Of a stretch of DNA of 64,000 nucleotides, positions 1 through 8,939 are shown one piece after another. Location: assembly GCF_003716875.1 (NCBI RefSeq), contig NZ_CP033078.1, positions 2,790,001 to 2,854,000 of the forward strand, read 5' to 3'. The notes under the pieces are model-generated. The model was given only the letters and a program-made list of their open reading frames with translations. It made no database searches and was not told the DNA's origin. Source of the DNA: Vibrio zhugei (GTDB lineage Bacteria; Pseudomonadota; Gammaproteobacteria; Enterobacterales; Vibrionaceae). Position numbers and translations under genes: made by a program. Each line of letters opens with the position of its first letter. Within the stretch, counting starts at the first letter, position 1.

Positions 1-685
1 GCTCAACCGCTGCCGCTCTAAACGTATCTCCTGCCGCCAGTAAGACACTCTTACCTTCTTGCTGGAACTGTTTCGCCAATTTACCGATGGTGGTCGTTTT
101 ACCCACACCGTTAACGCCAACCATCAAGATGACATAAGGGGCTTTTGCGGTGTCAACTTGCAAAGGCTGTTCAACCGTGGCCAGAATGTCACGCATTTCT
201 TCTTTGAGAAGATCGTAAAGTGCTTCACCGTCTTTGAGCTGCTGACGGGTGGCTTTCTCGGTCAGACTATCGATGATTTTCATCGTCGTATCCATACCCA
301 CATCGGCAATGAGTAATTGCTCTTCTAACTCTTCAAATAAATCGTCATCGATTTTTTTACCTTTGAAGAGACCAAAAAATCCTGAGCCAATATTGGCTTT
401 GGTTCGGCTTAAACTGCGTTTTAACCGAGTAAAAAAGCTCTCTGTTGGCTTCTCTTGCTCTTGGATAGGTTCGGCAACTGGCTCAAGCACTTGCGCTTTA
501 TCATCAGCCTCATTCGCCGTTGTTACAGGCGTGTCTTGGTCTACATCTTGAGATTCAGAACTCGATTCAGGGTCGGCAACCGTTGCCGCTTGATTCTCTG
601 TGTTTTCTTCATGATTTGTCTGACTCGTTTCATCATCACCAAAACCGAGCCATGACAGTAAGCCACGTTTCTTTTTTTCTGTCAT
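1..685 (-). CDS. ftsY: Signal recognition particle receptor FtsY (partial, C-terminus outside window)
   Basis: FtsY is the SRP receptor GTPase. At the inner membrane it docks ribosome-SRP complexes and hands nascent membrane proteins to SecYEG. The gene runs leftward off base 1, so about 228 N-terminal codons are visible of roughly 400-500 usual. The start MTEKKKRGLLSWLGF is followed by an acidic Glu/Asp/Gln-rich A domain (to about residue 80), then the helical N domain and the first part of the G domain, with P-loop GVNGVGKTT at about residues 190-198 and GDTFRAAA just before the edge. It diverges from rsmD across about 200 bp, as in many gammaproteobacteria. Confidence 0.96.
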   Translation of the reverse strand, partial: MTEKKKRGLLSWLGFGDDETSQTNHEENTENQAATVADPESSSESQDVDQDTPVTTANEADDKAQVLEPVAEPIQEQEKPTESFFTRLKRSLSRTKANIGSGFFGLFKGKKIDDDLFEELEEQLLIADVGMDTTMKIIDSLTEKATRQQLKDGEALYDLLKEEMRDILATVEQPLQVDTAKAPYVILMVGVNGVGKTTTIGKLAKQFQQEGKSVLLAAGDTFRAAAVE

Positions 686-889
686 CAGGGAATATCCTAG
701 ATTTGCTTAACTAACTATGACTCTTTTCTCAGAGAATTATCCCCTGAAAGAAAAGAAAAAATGACAAAGCAGTGAAAAGTTTTACGATCACTTGGTACAA
801 TTTGTCATATTTTTAATTTATACGCCCTAATCCAATCGGTAGACTGGTGGGTTCGATATAGTAACACTTAATGAGCGGTCAAAAAATCT

Positions 890-1489
890 ATGGCAAGACG
901 TCCTCATAAAAAACCGGCGACAAATACGAATTCGCTCGGACAAGTAAGAATTATCAGTGGCTTATGGCGAGGAAGAAAACTGCCTGTGCACGATGCTCAG
1001 GGGTTACGTCCTACGACGGATCGCGTCAAAGAAACGCTATTCAATTGGATTGCTCAAGAGATTCCTCAATCGCGCTGTCTCGATATCTTCGCGGGCTCCG
1101 GCGGATTAGGCTTTGAAGCCGCTTCGCGACAAGCGACACAAGTCACCATGCTAGAAATGAATCGCCAAGTTTACCAACAGCTCACGCGTAACGTTGCTGC
1201 GCTTAACGCTGAGTGTATTGATGTGCACCACACGGATAGCTTGTCTTATCTCGATAAACCAGGGCAAGCGTACGATATTGTTTTTATTGATCCCCCGTTT
1301 CGACAAGGCTTAATTGACGAGGTGATCACTCGATTAGAGAACCATCATTGGTTAACGCCTAACGCACTTATCTATATTGAGACCGAGAAAGAGCTCGTCT
1401 TGCCGCCCATGCCAAAACACTGGCAACTACTAAAAGAAAAACAAGCGGGACAAGTTAGCTACCGTTTATTTGAGAGGAGCGAATCATGA
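890..1489 (+). CDS. rsmD: 16S rRNA (guanine(966)-N(2))-methyltransferase RsmD
   Basis: RsmD uses S-adenosylmethionine to methylate N2 of G966 in 16S rRNA of the assembling 30S subunit. The 199-residue length is usual. The N-terminal SGLWRGRKLPV stretch is typical of the family, the SAM-binding motif I is DIFAGSGGLGFEA (about residues 65-77), and FIDPPF is the catalytic (N/D)PPY/F motif. It is divergent from ftsY, the conserved arrangement. Its stop overlaps the next start in ATGA, so the small membrane protein downstream is probably translationally coupled. Confidence 0.95.
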   Translation: MARRPHKKPATNTNSLGQVRIISGLWRGRKLPVHDAQGLRPTTDRVKETLFNWIAQEIPQSRCLDIFAGSGGLGFEAASRQATQVTMLEMNRQVYQQLTRNVAALNAECIDVHHTDSLSYLDKPGQAYDIVFIDPPFRQGLIDEVITRLENHHWLTPNALIYIETEKELVLPPMPKHWQLLKEKQAGQVSYRLFERSES

Positions 1490-1752
1490 AAGCATTAATC
1501 GCGATCGCCAAAATTGCGATCGCCTTAGTTTGGCTCATTTTACTGATCAACATTGTTCACCCATTCCCAGGACACGCAGCGATCGCCTTATACATAATGA
1601 CCGTCTTCTTATTTATGATGCATGGTCTACAAGCACTGATATTTATTGGCGCTTTTGGCGATAAAATCACCATAAGTCGCTGGGAAAAATGGTCCATTCT
1701 GATCTTCGGCATTTTTGCATTATTGGATATTCGCCGTAAGCATATGCAATAA
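1486..1752 (+). CDS. yhhL: DUF1145 family small inner-membrane protein (YhhL-like)
   Basis: An 88-residue hydrophobic protein with about three membrane segments (residues about 5-23, 29-55 and 70-82) and a basic C-terminal tail (RRKHMQ). It matches the size and position of YhhL/DUF1145, which follows rsmD in E. coli. It overlaps rsmD by 4 nt and is followed at once by a strong terminator, so rsmD and this gene form a two-gene unit. Function is unknown. The symbol rests on synteny and character, not on an alignment. Confidence 0.8.
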   Translation: MKALIAIAKIAIALVWLILLINIVHPFPGHAAIALYIMTVFLFMMHGLQALIFIGAFGDKITISRWEKWSILIFGIFALLDIRRKHMQ

Positions 1753-1783
1753 AAAAACGCCAGTCTCAAGACTGGCGTTTTTT
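1752..1783. terminator. Bidirectional intrinsic terminator
   Basis: An 8-bp GC-rich stem (CGCCAGTC/GACTGGCG, loop TCAA) is flanked by an A-run and a T-run. It can end transcription from rsmD-yhhL on the plus strand and from yhgN on the minus strand. Confidence 0.92.
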
Positions 1784-1803
1784 ATGATTCACTCACAGAA
1801 ACA

Positions 1804-2391
1804 TTACCCGGCCATGTAGCTCTTTAATCCGTCCAAGAACATTTGCGTAGACACCATAACCAGTAACAATCCCATCAAACGCTCAACCGCTTTCAGTCCG
1901 CGTTCACCTAATATCTTATGGAAGAAGCCATAGAACATTAAAACACCAGCAGTGCCCAACCAAGCAAGAAATACAGACACTGACAATTCAACCATTTGAT
2001 TGGGATATTGGGTCGACAAAAGTAATAAAGCGGCAATTACCGAAGGACCGGCGATCATAGGAATCGCCACTGGAACAATGAAGGGTTCTTCACCAACGGC
2101 TAACCCCGTAATACTCCCTGCACTTGGGAAAATCATTTTGATTGCAATGATAAACAGGATAACCCCACCTGAAATACTTAATGTTTCAGGTTGAACATGC
2201 AAAAACCCTAAGACTGACTTACCCGCATATAAAAAGAGCAACAGGATAATCAATGCTGCAATAAGTTCACGAATCAATATGATACGACGTCTGCGTTTAT
2301 CAAAGTGTTTTAAAATCGATAATACGACAGGCAAATTACCAAGTGGGTCCATGATTAAAAATAACATGGTGGCCGCTGAAAAAATTTCCAT
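1804..2391 (-). CDS. yhgN: MarC family (UPF0056) inner-membrane protein YhgN
   Basis: A 195-residue integral membrane protein with about six hydrophobic segments. The family signature near the start includes LIMDPLGNLPVV (about residues 12-23), and SGGVILFIIAIKM is also characteristic. MarC/YhgN proteins are abundant inner-membrane proteins of uncertain function; early links to multidrug resistance were not upheld, to my knowledge. It stands alone, ending at the shared terminator. The start ATG at 2391 follows an AGAAGGT-type ribosome site. Confidence 0.88.
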   Translation of the reverse strand: MEIFSAATMLFLIMDPLGNLPVVLSILKHFDKRRRRIILIRELIAALIILLLFLYAGKSVLGFLHVQPETLSISGGVILFIIAIKMIFPSAGSITGLAVGEEPFIVPVAIPMIAGPSVIAALLLLSTQYPNQMVELSVSVFLAWLGTAGVLMFYGFFHKILGERGLKAVERLMGLLLVMVSTQMFLDGLKSYMAG

Positions 2392-2477
2392 AATACCTTC
2401 TGTTCCATCTATGACAGGCGCGAGTATAGCAACCTATCAATGATATTTCGATTAGCAAGCAATTGACTATCAGATAG

Positions 2478-3107
2478 TCACGGCATAACGGAAATAACCA
2501 CCAAACTTTGCGCCAATAAGTACGTCCCAGAAACGATGTATTGTCCACCTTTAATCGGACGCTTAAAGTCATGAATGGCTTGCGTGATCCAAGAAAGGAT
2601 AAACGTGATACAACCTAAGAATCCCATCAAAGAAGCGATGTTACTGGCATTTAACCACACTTCACCCGCAGCCCAGGCCATTTGAATTAACACCAAGCCC
2701 ATCAATGCAACCGGAATAATCAGGTTATCAAGCTGAGGCAGTAATAAGAAAAAGGCCACAATCGCGGATGCGATTAGCAAAGCCGGCATCCACCACACAA
2801 TGCTCCCAGATAATTGACACCAAAACGCCTTACTCAGTAAAAGTTGTGAACATAAAAAAGCGATAAAGCTGACTTTGATGCAAGACTTAAAATAATACAG
2901 CCCATCAGCAAACATGGCGACGAGTAAACTGATAAGGACCCACGTAGCAGGTTCGGTTGAAAATGGCATGACAGAAAACAGAATGGAATACAGCAGTCCC
3001 AAACTCATCAACTTAAATATAATCGCCTGTTTGATATCATTATTTCTATACGAATAAATGCTGATATACCCAGATAAAGCGACAGAAATCCAGCTCCACA
3101 TGTTCAC
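2478..3107 (-). CDS. yhhN: YhhN family membrane protein (lysoplasmalogenase-like)
   Basis: A 209-residue, strongly hydrophobic protein with about eight predicted membrane segments. The family includes TMEM86B lysoplasmalogenase, which hydrolyses the vinyl-ether bond of lysoplasmalogens; the bacterial role is little known. The C-terminal half (MGLVLIQMAWAAGEVW, then ISWITQAIHDFKRP-like and a final TYLLAQSLVVIS helix) has the family look. yhhN also lies close to ftsY-rsmD in E. coli. The assignment comes from synteny plus topology. Confidence 0.72.
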   Translation of the reverse strand: MNMWSWISVALSGYISIYSYRNNDIKQAIIFKLMSLGLLYSILFSVMPFSTEPATWVLISLLVAMFADGLYYFKSCIKVSFIAFLCSQLLLSKAFWCQLSGSIVWWMPALLIASAIVAFFLLLPQLDNLIIPVALMGLVLIQMAWAAGEVWLNASNIASLMGFLGCITFILSWITQAIHDFKRPIKGGQYIVSGTYLLAQSLVVISVMP

Positions 3108-3824
3108 ATTGCCTCTTTACGTACATGTAGCCAGTGTAGAGATGCCAACGCGTAAGTCCAGAAAAGAACAGAAAAAATTCGATGTCGGTAAGTAGATTAC
3201 TCATCCTAAATATCGATATCATAAAATCGGCTAAAGAGGACGGCTCCCCTCGAAAAAGGAAGGAAAATCACATTTTTTGCAAAAAAATCACTTATTAACA
3301 AAAAAACCGCCAAAAACCATTTAAAAACTTACAAAAATAAAATAAAAAGCAATTTAAAAACATAAGCTTAAAACAAAAAAGTTTACGCAACCGTTTTCTT
3401 TTCTATTTGAGTAGCAAGTATCAACCAAAAATAATTTACCTGCTTATTCAACGACAAAATGACTGACTAACTCGATCGACAACGACCGGACGTCGTATTC
3501 TTTAGATGAAAAAATCAGTTTTTACATAAAAATCACAATAGCCCACGCTACAACCTAAAAAGTCACATAAAAATAAAAGAGCAATAAATGGACAATAATA
3601 AATACCAATACAATCAATAATTTAGATTTAAAATCATCTTCCCATCTTAAATGAAACCTTCAATCAGACACCTAAAATATCACGTTTAATCGTATCTTAT
3701 ACGAATTATCACTATACTTTATGGCTATTTATGAGCATTTCACCCACTTACAATTGATCACACACATAAAATAATGTTATTCTATTTAACATAGTCTGAA
3801 TCTGAATTAAGGAGTAGTGTCATA
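3108..3824. other. AT-rich 717-bp gap without a convincing gene of 60 codons or more
   Basis: From about 3260 to 3720 the plus strand is extremely A-rich, with many A- and T-tracts and almost no GC clusters. No open frame here looks protein-like. The right end carries a promoter-like pair, TTGATC (3754-3759) and TATTCT (3778-3783) with an 18-bp spacer, plus a ribosome site, all leading into a 25-codon ORF. Such composition is typical of H-NS-bound or long regulatory leader DNA; that reading is inference. Confidence 0.5.
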
Positions 3825-3902
3825 ATGTCTTCATCTCAAAAGCAAGGATTGGTTATGATTGCAGTGATCGTTGGTTTAATGACACTGCCCATGATGTACT
3901 GA
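3825..3902 (+). CDS. Putative 25-residue single-pass membrane peptide
   Basis: The reading frame encodes MSSSQKQGLVMIAVIVGLMT followed by LPMMY: a short polar N-terminus with one Lys, then a hydrophobic helix of about 17 residues. An AAGGAG ribosome site lies 10 nt before the ATG and a strong terminator starts 11 nt after the stop, so this small frame has the expression signals of a real monocistronic gene. I do not recognise the family. It resembles regulatory or stress small membrane proteins in general form only. Too short for ordinary ORF calling. Confidence 0.6.
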   Translation: MSSSQKQGLVMIAVIVGLMTLPMMY

Positions 3903-3913
3903 TCGCCTTCAAT

Positions 3914-3943
3914 AAAAAAGCCGCTCTCGTGAGCGGCTTTTTT
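3914..3943. terminator. Bidirectional intrinsic terminator
   Basis: Stem AGCCGCTC/GAGCGGCT with loop TCGT, flanked by A6 and T6. It serves the 25-codon gene on the plus strand and the DUF4145-like gene on the minus strand. Confidence 0.92.
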
Positions 3944-3962
3944 ATTGGAAAACACACAGTCA

Positions 3963-4337
3963 TCAATGAGAAAAGAAATGCTTGTCCAGTAAATCCCAAT
4001 GAGCATAATACACAACAATCGCGGCCAGCGTCATCAGCATCATTAAGGACACCGCCAAACGCCAAACAAAACGGCCGCTTCTTGGCGTGAGCTCTCGCTG
4101 ACACTCTTTAAATGCAGACATAAACTCGGCACGATCATCAAGTTTATAATGGTCATCATGAACGATTTTATTTCTGACCGTAGCAATGAAGCGAAGCTTG
4201 CCAATAATATGTCGAGGTAAACGTTGCTCACAGCTGGTTACTAACTGGTGCAACCCTTTCCCTTCTGCGTGATACTGCTCTCGCAACAATGTTTCTAGCT
4301 TACGTGTACACTTTACTACTCTTTCAATGTCTGACAT
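3963..4337 (-). CDS. DUF4145-like protein with C-terminal membrane anchor
   Basis: A 124-residue protein from ATG at 4337, chosen over the upstream GTG (4349) because GGAAGG sits just before it. The N-terminal 80 residues are helical and charged, with RNKIVHDDHY (about residues 58-67), the kind of RN.IVH motif seen in DUF4145 and HEPN-like domains. One transmembrane helix (about residues 95-113, LAVSLMMLMTLAAIVVYY) lies near the C-terminus, so the domain probably faces the cytoplasm. Function is unknown. The HEPN-like reading is suggestive only, as the classical R-x4-6-H nuclease spacing is not clearly conserved. Confidence 0.68.
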   Translation of the reverse strand: MSDIERVVKCTRKLETLLREQYHAEGKGLHQLVTSCEQRLPRHIIGKLRFIATVRNKIVHDDHYKLDDRAEFMSAFKECQRELTPRSGRFVWRLAVSLMMLMTLAAIVVYYAHWDLLDKHFFSH

Positions 4338-4476
4338 CGCCCTTCCCACCCACTAAATCTATAACAATTCTCATACTTTAACGACGAGATAAAGATTCAC
4401 TGAGTTTATAATTGTAGGCAAACATTGTCAGTTCAGGTTGTGAGCAAACACACAACCTGACCGAGTAGCCACGCCG

Positions 4477-5496
4477 TTAAGGCACCAGCCATTGCGTGGC
4501 TTTGTGACGAGAAAGCAACCAACTTAACGTTAATGCGCCGGCGCCACTAATCAGCATCCATAGCGGAATGACCCAACCTGGGTGGCCTTGATGCCAGCCA
4601 AATGCTTTCATTGGCCATAAAAAGATCGGATGAAGCAAATAAATGCCTAGGCTGTATTTACTCATTACGCGGATACCTTTCATCACGCTTTCCGGTATAT
4701 GAGGTGTGATAGCACGACCCAAGATAAAAATCATACTTGCCGCCAGTACCACATTGATGGTTTTGTAAGACAACCATCGGCCCACCGAGTACTGCCCTTT
4801 CATTACACTCAATTCCACCACCGAGTGAACGGTGAAATATAATGAGGTGAGACCTAAAATCACGGCAATCATGACGGTAAACGACGTGATTGGTAAACGT
4901 TTATACAGTAAATACCCCAAGGGTAAATATCCAGTATACAGCCAGTATTGAGAGCTCCACACACCATTAATATGAGATAAATATAACGTTGTCGTGATCA
5001 ACCAAATTCCCACATAGGCAACCCAGATACCATCACTCGCATGGCGCTTCACCCACTGAAATAATGGAATAACAAAATAAAGAGGAATAAAGTAGTAGAA
5101 GAAACCAAGATGATAATAAGTCCCGTGATGCCAACTATTTTCCGCCGTTTTTGCGGCGACGTCACTATTAAACCCTTGTGCGTTCAATCCAGACAAGAAA
5201 ATATAGAACACTGACCATGCCAAAAATGGCAACACCACTTTCCCCAGACGACGCTTAATATAATATTCAGCGTTAAACGGGCGTGTGTCACTCATTAACA
5301 GCGCACCAGAAATTAAAATGAAAACAGGCACAGCCCAACGTGTTACGCCATTTAATGTCACAGCGGTTAACCACTCACTATCGGGAATCACGCCATAAAG
5401 ATCACGATAGGGTGCCAATGTATGAATGGCTATAACGGCTATTGCGGCGACACATCGTAATACATCAAAAAACTCGACACGCTTTTTTTCTTCCAT
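4477..5496 (-). CDS. Acyltransferase 3 family membrane protein (O-acetyltransferase, WecH-like)
   Basis: A 339-residue protein with about ten transmembrane helices. FDVLRCVAAIAVIAIHT near the N-terminus carries the Arg and His characteristic of acyltransferase-3 enzymes, which O-acetylate surface glycans or other exported acceptors. PVFILISGALLM and YSLGIYLLHPIFLWP (near the C-terminus) are further family hallmarks. The start at 5496 is set by GGAGG a few bases upstream; a longer frame to 5565 lacks such a site. It is not next to a polysaccharide cluster, so the acceptor cannot be inferred. Confidence 0.85.
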   Translation of the reverse strand: MEEKKRVEFFDVLRCVAAIAVIAIHTLAPYRDLYGVIPDSEWLTAVTLNGVTRWAVPVFILISGALLMSDTRPFNAEYYIKRRLGKVVLPFLAWSVFYIFLSGLNAQGFNSDVAAKTAENSWHHGTYYHLGFFYYFIPLYFVIPLFQWVKRHASDGIWVAYVGIWLITTTLYLSHINGVWSSQYWLYTGYLPLGYLLYKRLPITSFTVMIAVILGLTSLYFTVHSVVELSVMKGQYSVGRWLSYKTINVVLAASMIFILGRAITPHIPESVMKGIRVMSKYSLGIYLLHPIFLWPMKAFGWHQGHPGWVIPLWMLISGAGALTLSWLLSRHKATQWLVP

Positions 5497-5696
5497 ACTA
5501 CCTCCTAGTTTGTTATTCCCTCTACTATAGGTCGATCTGTCGATGAGTTGTGAAGCAGCAGTCAATGGTCAGTCAACTATCACACGATAGGAATGACCTA
5601 TTAGATTAATACATAATCTCAATTTCTATTTCTACGCTTATCTAGCTAGTATTACTAGCAACAAAACGTTGATGAACGTCAAATAGAGGTGAGGAT

Positions 5697-6167
5697 ATGA
5701 CAACGAATTTAATCGGTCTCAATACAGAACAAAGCCAACAGCTTGCTGGTTCCTTAAATAAATTACTCGCGAACTATCACGTTTTTTACATGAATACCCG
5801 CGGGTACCATTGGAATATTAAAGGTAAAGAATTCTTTGAATTGCATGCAAAATTTGAAGAGATCTATACGGATTTACAAACAAAATTAGATGAAGTTGCT
5901 GAACGTATCCTAACCTTAGGTGAGCAACCTCTTCACAGCTTTACCAGCTACTTAGCGGAAAGTGACATCCAAGAGCATACCAATGCCACAGATGGACACA
6001 GCACAATGCGCGGATTAGTGGACGGATTTAGCACACTGATTTCCCAACAGCGTAATGTGTTGGCGTTAGCCTCAGAAACCGGTGACGAAGGTACGGCTGC
6101 GCAAATGAGTGATTACATTCGTGAGCAAGAAAAATTAATTTGGATGCTAAACGCTTGGCTGCAATAA
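5697..6167 (+). CDS. dps: Dps family DNA-binding ferritin-like protein
   Basis: Dps forms a dodecameric cage that oxidises and stores iron with hydrogen peroxide, protecting DNA in starvation and oxidative stress. The 156-residue length is usual. The ferroxidase signature is spread over YHWNIKG (His), FFELHAKFEEIY (His and Glu) and KLDEVAERIL (Asp/Glu). The N-terminal tail is short and has few Lys, so direct DNA binding may be weak. A GAGGTGAGG ribosome site precedes the ATG. It appears monocistronic, with a hairpin after the stop. Confidence 0.92.
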   Translation: MTTNLIGLNTEQSQQLAGSLNKLLANYHVFYMNTRGYHWNIKGKEFFELHAKFEEIYTDLQTKLDEVAERILTLGEQPLHSFTSYLAESDIQEHTNATDGHSTMRGLVDGFSTLISQQRNVLALASETGDEGTAAQMSDYIREQEKLIWMLNAWLQ

Positions 6168-6177
6168 TCCTCCCCCC

Positions 6178-6216
6178 ATATCCATCCCCTGTAACAGGGG
6201 GATGGGTATTTTTAGC
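6178..6216 (+). terminator. Intrinsic terminator after dps
   Basis: An imperfect GC-rich inverted repeat (ATCCATCCCCTG / CAGGGGGATGGGTAT, loop TAA) is followed by a T-rich stretch (ATTTTTAG). Confidence 0.75.
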
Positions 6217-6432
6217 ATCGCAATGAAGGATTGAATAGGTTACGCCATCCATTCTTAATCATCGCCTGCGTCCCTCTCACAATGCTTGGTTTAGTGACAC
6301 CAAAGAGAAAATACCCCACTACATTTGCGCAAAAAATCGACCCCTGAGCAGCAGCCTCGCAAAAAATCGGATACTATAGTGAGCTAACAACGCTTTTCAC
6401 TAGTAATCTCGATAAGGTAACACTCATTCGTT

Positions 6433-7422
6433 ATGACAATACGAGCAGACAACCCATACGGCTTAACTCAAGAAAATGAATTTTCAGAGCGAATGACAAA
6501 AGAGATCGCTCAGTTATGGTCACAACGTGAAGAAGGCACCTACCGCTCTTTCGACAAAACACGTATTTATTGGTGTCAACTGACTTCCCCCGATCACAAC
6601 AAAGCGATTGTCTTGGTGAATGGTCGTATTGAATCCGCATGGAAGTATCAAGAGCTTTTCTTCGATCTGTTTCAACAAGGGTATGATATTTATTCGTTTG
6701 ATCACCGAGGACAAGGTCGCTCGCAACGGTTAATTGACAACATTCAGATGGGCTACGTCGGTGAGTTTAATGACTATGTGAGCGATTTAAATGCCTTGAT
6801 CGCGACCTTCAATCTTGAAAAATATGAACAATGCTTCTTGTTGGGACACTCAATGGGTGGGGCCGTCGCGACTCGCTATTTACAAATGCACCCACAGCAC
6901 CCCTTCGATGCTGTGGCGCTCACCGCCCCAATGTTTGGCGTCAACATCCCATGGCAGCTCAAAGCGATTGCCATTCCATTAACGTATCTATTGACGTCTT
7001 TCTCTCCGCAACCGAGATATGCACCGGGACATAATGACTACACCAGCAAACCGTTTTTAGACAACCCGTTATCACATAGCGAAATTCGCTACCAATGGTT
7101 TCGCGATCTCTATGAACAAGAGCCAGAGTTACAATTAGGCGGCGCTAGCACCCGCTGGGTTTGGCAAGGATTGATGGCGGCGAAACAGTGCATTCAGCTC
7201 ACTCGGCAAATTACCATTCCGACCCTTTTGATACAGGCCGAGCAAGATGCAATTGTGGATAATAAGGCTCAGCAACGGTTTATTAAAAAGCTGTCTAAAA
7301 CCAATCAAAACGCTCAATTAGCGATGATCCCCAACGCCTATCATGAGCTTTTATTTGAAGCAGACGAATATCGTAACCCAACCATTACGCAAATTTTGCA
7401 GCATTTCTCCGCTATCCAATAA
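6433..7422 (+). CDS. pldB: Lysophospholipase L2 (PldB)
   Basis: An alpha/beta hydrolase of 329 residues that cleaves the remaining acyl chain of lysophospholipids at the inner membrane. The nucleophile elbow is GHSMGG (about residues 138-143). The acid is probably the Asp in AEQDAIVD (about residue 277) and the base the His in AYHELLFE (about residue 309). SFDHRGQGRS after the third strand is typical of the monoglyceride lipase/PldB group. It is followed by yigL, the same order as in E. coli, which supports the name. Confidence 0.9.
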   Translation: MTIRADNPYGLTQENEFSERMTKEIAQLWSQREEGTYRSFDKTRIYWCQLTSPDHNKAIVLVNGRIESAWKYQELFFDLFQQGYDIYSFDHRGQGRSQRLIDNIQMGYVGEFNDYVSDLNALIATFNLEKYEQCFLLGHSMGGAVATRYLQMHPQHPFDAVALTAPMFGVNIPWQLKAIAIPLTYLLTSFSPQPRYAPGHNDYTSKPFLDNPLSHSEIRYQWFRDLYEQEPELQLGGASTRWVWQGLMAAKQCIQLTRQITIPTLLIQAEQDAIVDNKAQQRFIKKLSKTNQNAQLAMIPNAYHELLFEADEYRNPTITQILQHFSAIQ

Positions 7423-7555
7423 GTGACCTGAGTGCACAGCAATGGAGGAAATCATTTCCTCCCTGCTTTACCCTCTTTTTCTGGGTCATTTTGCAGTACA
7501 CTGAATGCCACCATTTCTCACTCTGTTCACATGACACTTACTATTAAGAGGGTTT

Positions 7556-8386
7556 ATGACCGCCGAACCATCGTCTTTGCCTTATCACATTGTCGCCTCT
7601 GATCTAGATGGCACATTACTCGCCCCCGATCATAAAATCAGTGAAACCACAAAGCGTACATTGAAAACGCTGCATGACCGTGGGTACATTTTTATTTTTG
7701 CGACAGGCCGACATCATGTTGACGTCGCGGGCATTCGTGAGACAGTGGGGATTCCCGCCTACATGATCACCGCAAATGGCGCACGCGTACACACGCCGGA
7801 TAATACCTTAATGAGCCGTCAAAATATTCCTGAGCATTTGGTTCAGCCAATTGTTGATAGGCTAAAAGATGAGCCGAATATCTATGTGCATATTTACCGC
7901 GATGACACTTGGCACATCAATCAGGACAAAGAGGCACTGGCGAACTTTCATAATGAGTCTGGATTTTCATTTCAATCATTCGACTCACACGCGGCACCGA
8001 CAGATAACGTGGCCAAAGTGTTCTTTACGGATGTCACCCAAAATCACGAGCACCTACGTCGCTTCGAACAACGCCTTAACGATGAGTTTGGTGAGCAATT
8101 AACCGTGTCATTCTCTTCCCCTTGGTGCCTTGAAGTCATGGGGCCGAATGTCTCAAAAGGAAACGCCATTAAAATCGTCTCTGAATCACTGGGGCTGGGC
8201 CTACAAGATTGCATCGCCTTTGGTGATGGAATGAATGATGTCGAAATGTTGACGATGGCAGGCAAAGGCTTGCTCATGGGCACCGCTCACCCGCAAGTTC
8301 TCGCTGCGATTCCCGCTATCGAACGCATTGGTAGTCATGCAGATGATGCGGTCGCCCATTACCTGAATGAGCACCTCCTAACCTAA
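7556..8386 (+). CDS. yigL: HAD-superfamily Cof-type sugar/pyridoxal phosphatase YigL
   Basis: A 276-residue phosphatase of the Cof subgroup of HAD hydrolases. Motif I is DLDGTLLAPDHKIS (Asp nucleophile near residue 16), motif II is the ATGRH region, and motifs III/IV are the Lys of SKGNAIK and GDGMNDVEML. E. coli YigL dephosphorylates pyridoxal phosphate and sugar phosphates and takes part in the glucose-phosphate stress response. Position behind pldB matches E. coli. The substrate here is inferred from the family. Confidence 0.87.
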   Translation: MTAEPSSLPYHIVASDLDGTLLAPDHKISETTKRTLKTLHDRGYIFIFATGRHHVDVAGIRETVGIPAYMITANGARVHTPDNTLMSRQNIPEHLVQPIVDRLKDEPNIYVHIYRDDTWHINQDKEALANFHNESGFSFQSFDSHAAPTDNVAKVFFTDVTQNHEHLRRFEQRLNDEFGEQLTVSFSSPWCLEVMGPNVSKGNAIKIVSESLGLGLQDCIAFGDGMNDVEMLTMAGKGLLMGTAHPQVLAAIPAIERIGSHADDAVAHYLNEHLLT

Positions 8387-8392
8387 TAGGGA

Positions 8393-8428
8393 TCCAGTAA
8401 GAGTGCGATTCAAGCTCTTACTGGGTCA
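8393..8428. terminator. Inverted repeat after yigL
   Basis: CCAGTAAGAG and CTCTTACTGG form a perfect 10-bp stem around a loop of about 11 nt, between convergent yigL and the EVE gene. The T-tract is weak, so it may stop transcription only partly. Confidence 0.55.
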
Positions 8429-8445
8429 CTCTCAGGCCCAATCCG

Positions 8446-8898
8446 TTACTCCATCTCAAGAATCGTTCGCCATTCGTCTGGCATGACAGGCATGATGGAT
8501 AACCGATTTCCTCGTTTGACCAATGGCATTGCCTGCAACGCTGGATGAGCTTTCAGTTCTGATAAAGGAATCAGGCGCGTCAACGTTCGACAAAATTCAA
8601 CATCGACCATAAACCATCTAGGGTTCTCTGGTGACGAGCGATGGTCATAATAATCACTGGAAAGATCCCAAGCAAAATAGTCAGGATACGCGGCCTTAAC
8701 CACTTTCGCGACCCCAGCAATGCCGACCTGTTTGCAGGAAGAGTGATAAATCAAAACCTCATCACCGACCTTCACGTCATCACGCAACATGTTTCGCGCT
8801 TGATAATTGCGAACTCCTTCCCAGCACGCGACTTTTTGTGTCCGCAGAGTGTCAATAGAGAAGGTATCCGGTTCTGTTTTAAATAGCCAATATGCCAT
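8446..8898 (-). CDS. EVE domain-containing protein
   Basis: A 150-residue single EVE domain (PUA-like fold), starting MAYWLFKTEPDTFSIDTL. The motifs WEGVRNYQARNM and GDEVLIYHSS are the family hallmarks. EVE/YTH-like domains recognise modified bases in DNA or RNA; human THYN1 is a homologue. The start at 8898 gives the canonical N-terminus; upstream in-frame ATGs (8910, 8949) would add residues not seen in homologues. It diverges from the lipoprotein gene with only 41 bp between starts, so the two promoters must overlap. Confidence 0.87.
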   Translation of the reverse strand: MAYWLFKTEPDTFSIDTLRTQKVACWEGVRNYQARNMLRDDVKVGDEVLIYHSSCKQVGIAGVAKVVKAAYPDYFAWDLSSDYYDHRSSPENPRWFMVDVEFCRTLTRLIPLSELKAHPALQAMPLVKRGNRLSIMPVMPDEWRTILEME

Positions 8899-8939
8899 AA
8901 TGGTGTCCATGATTCGTGTTGTAACGAGGAAGATATACC

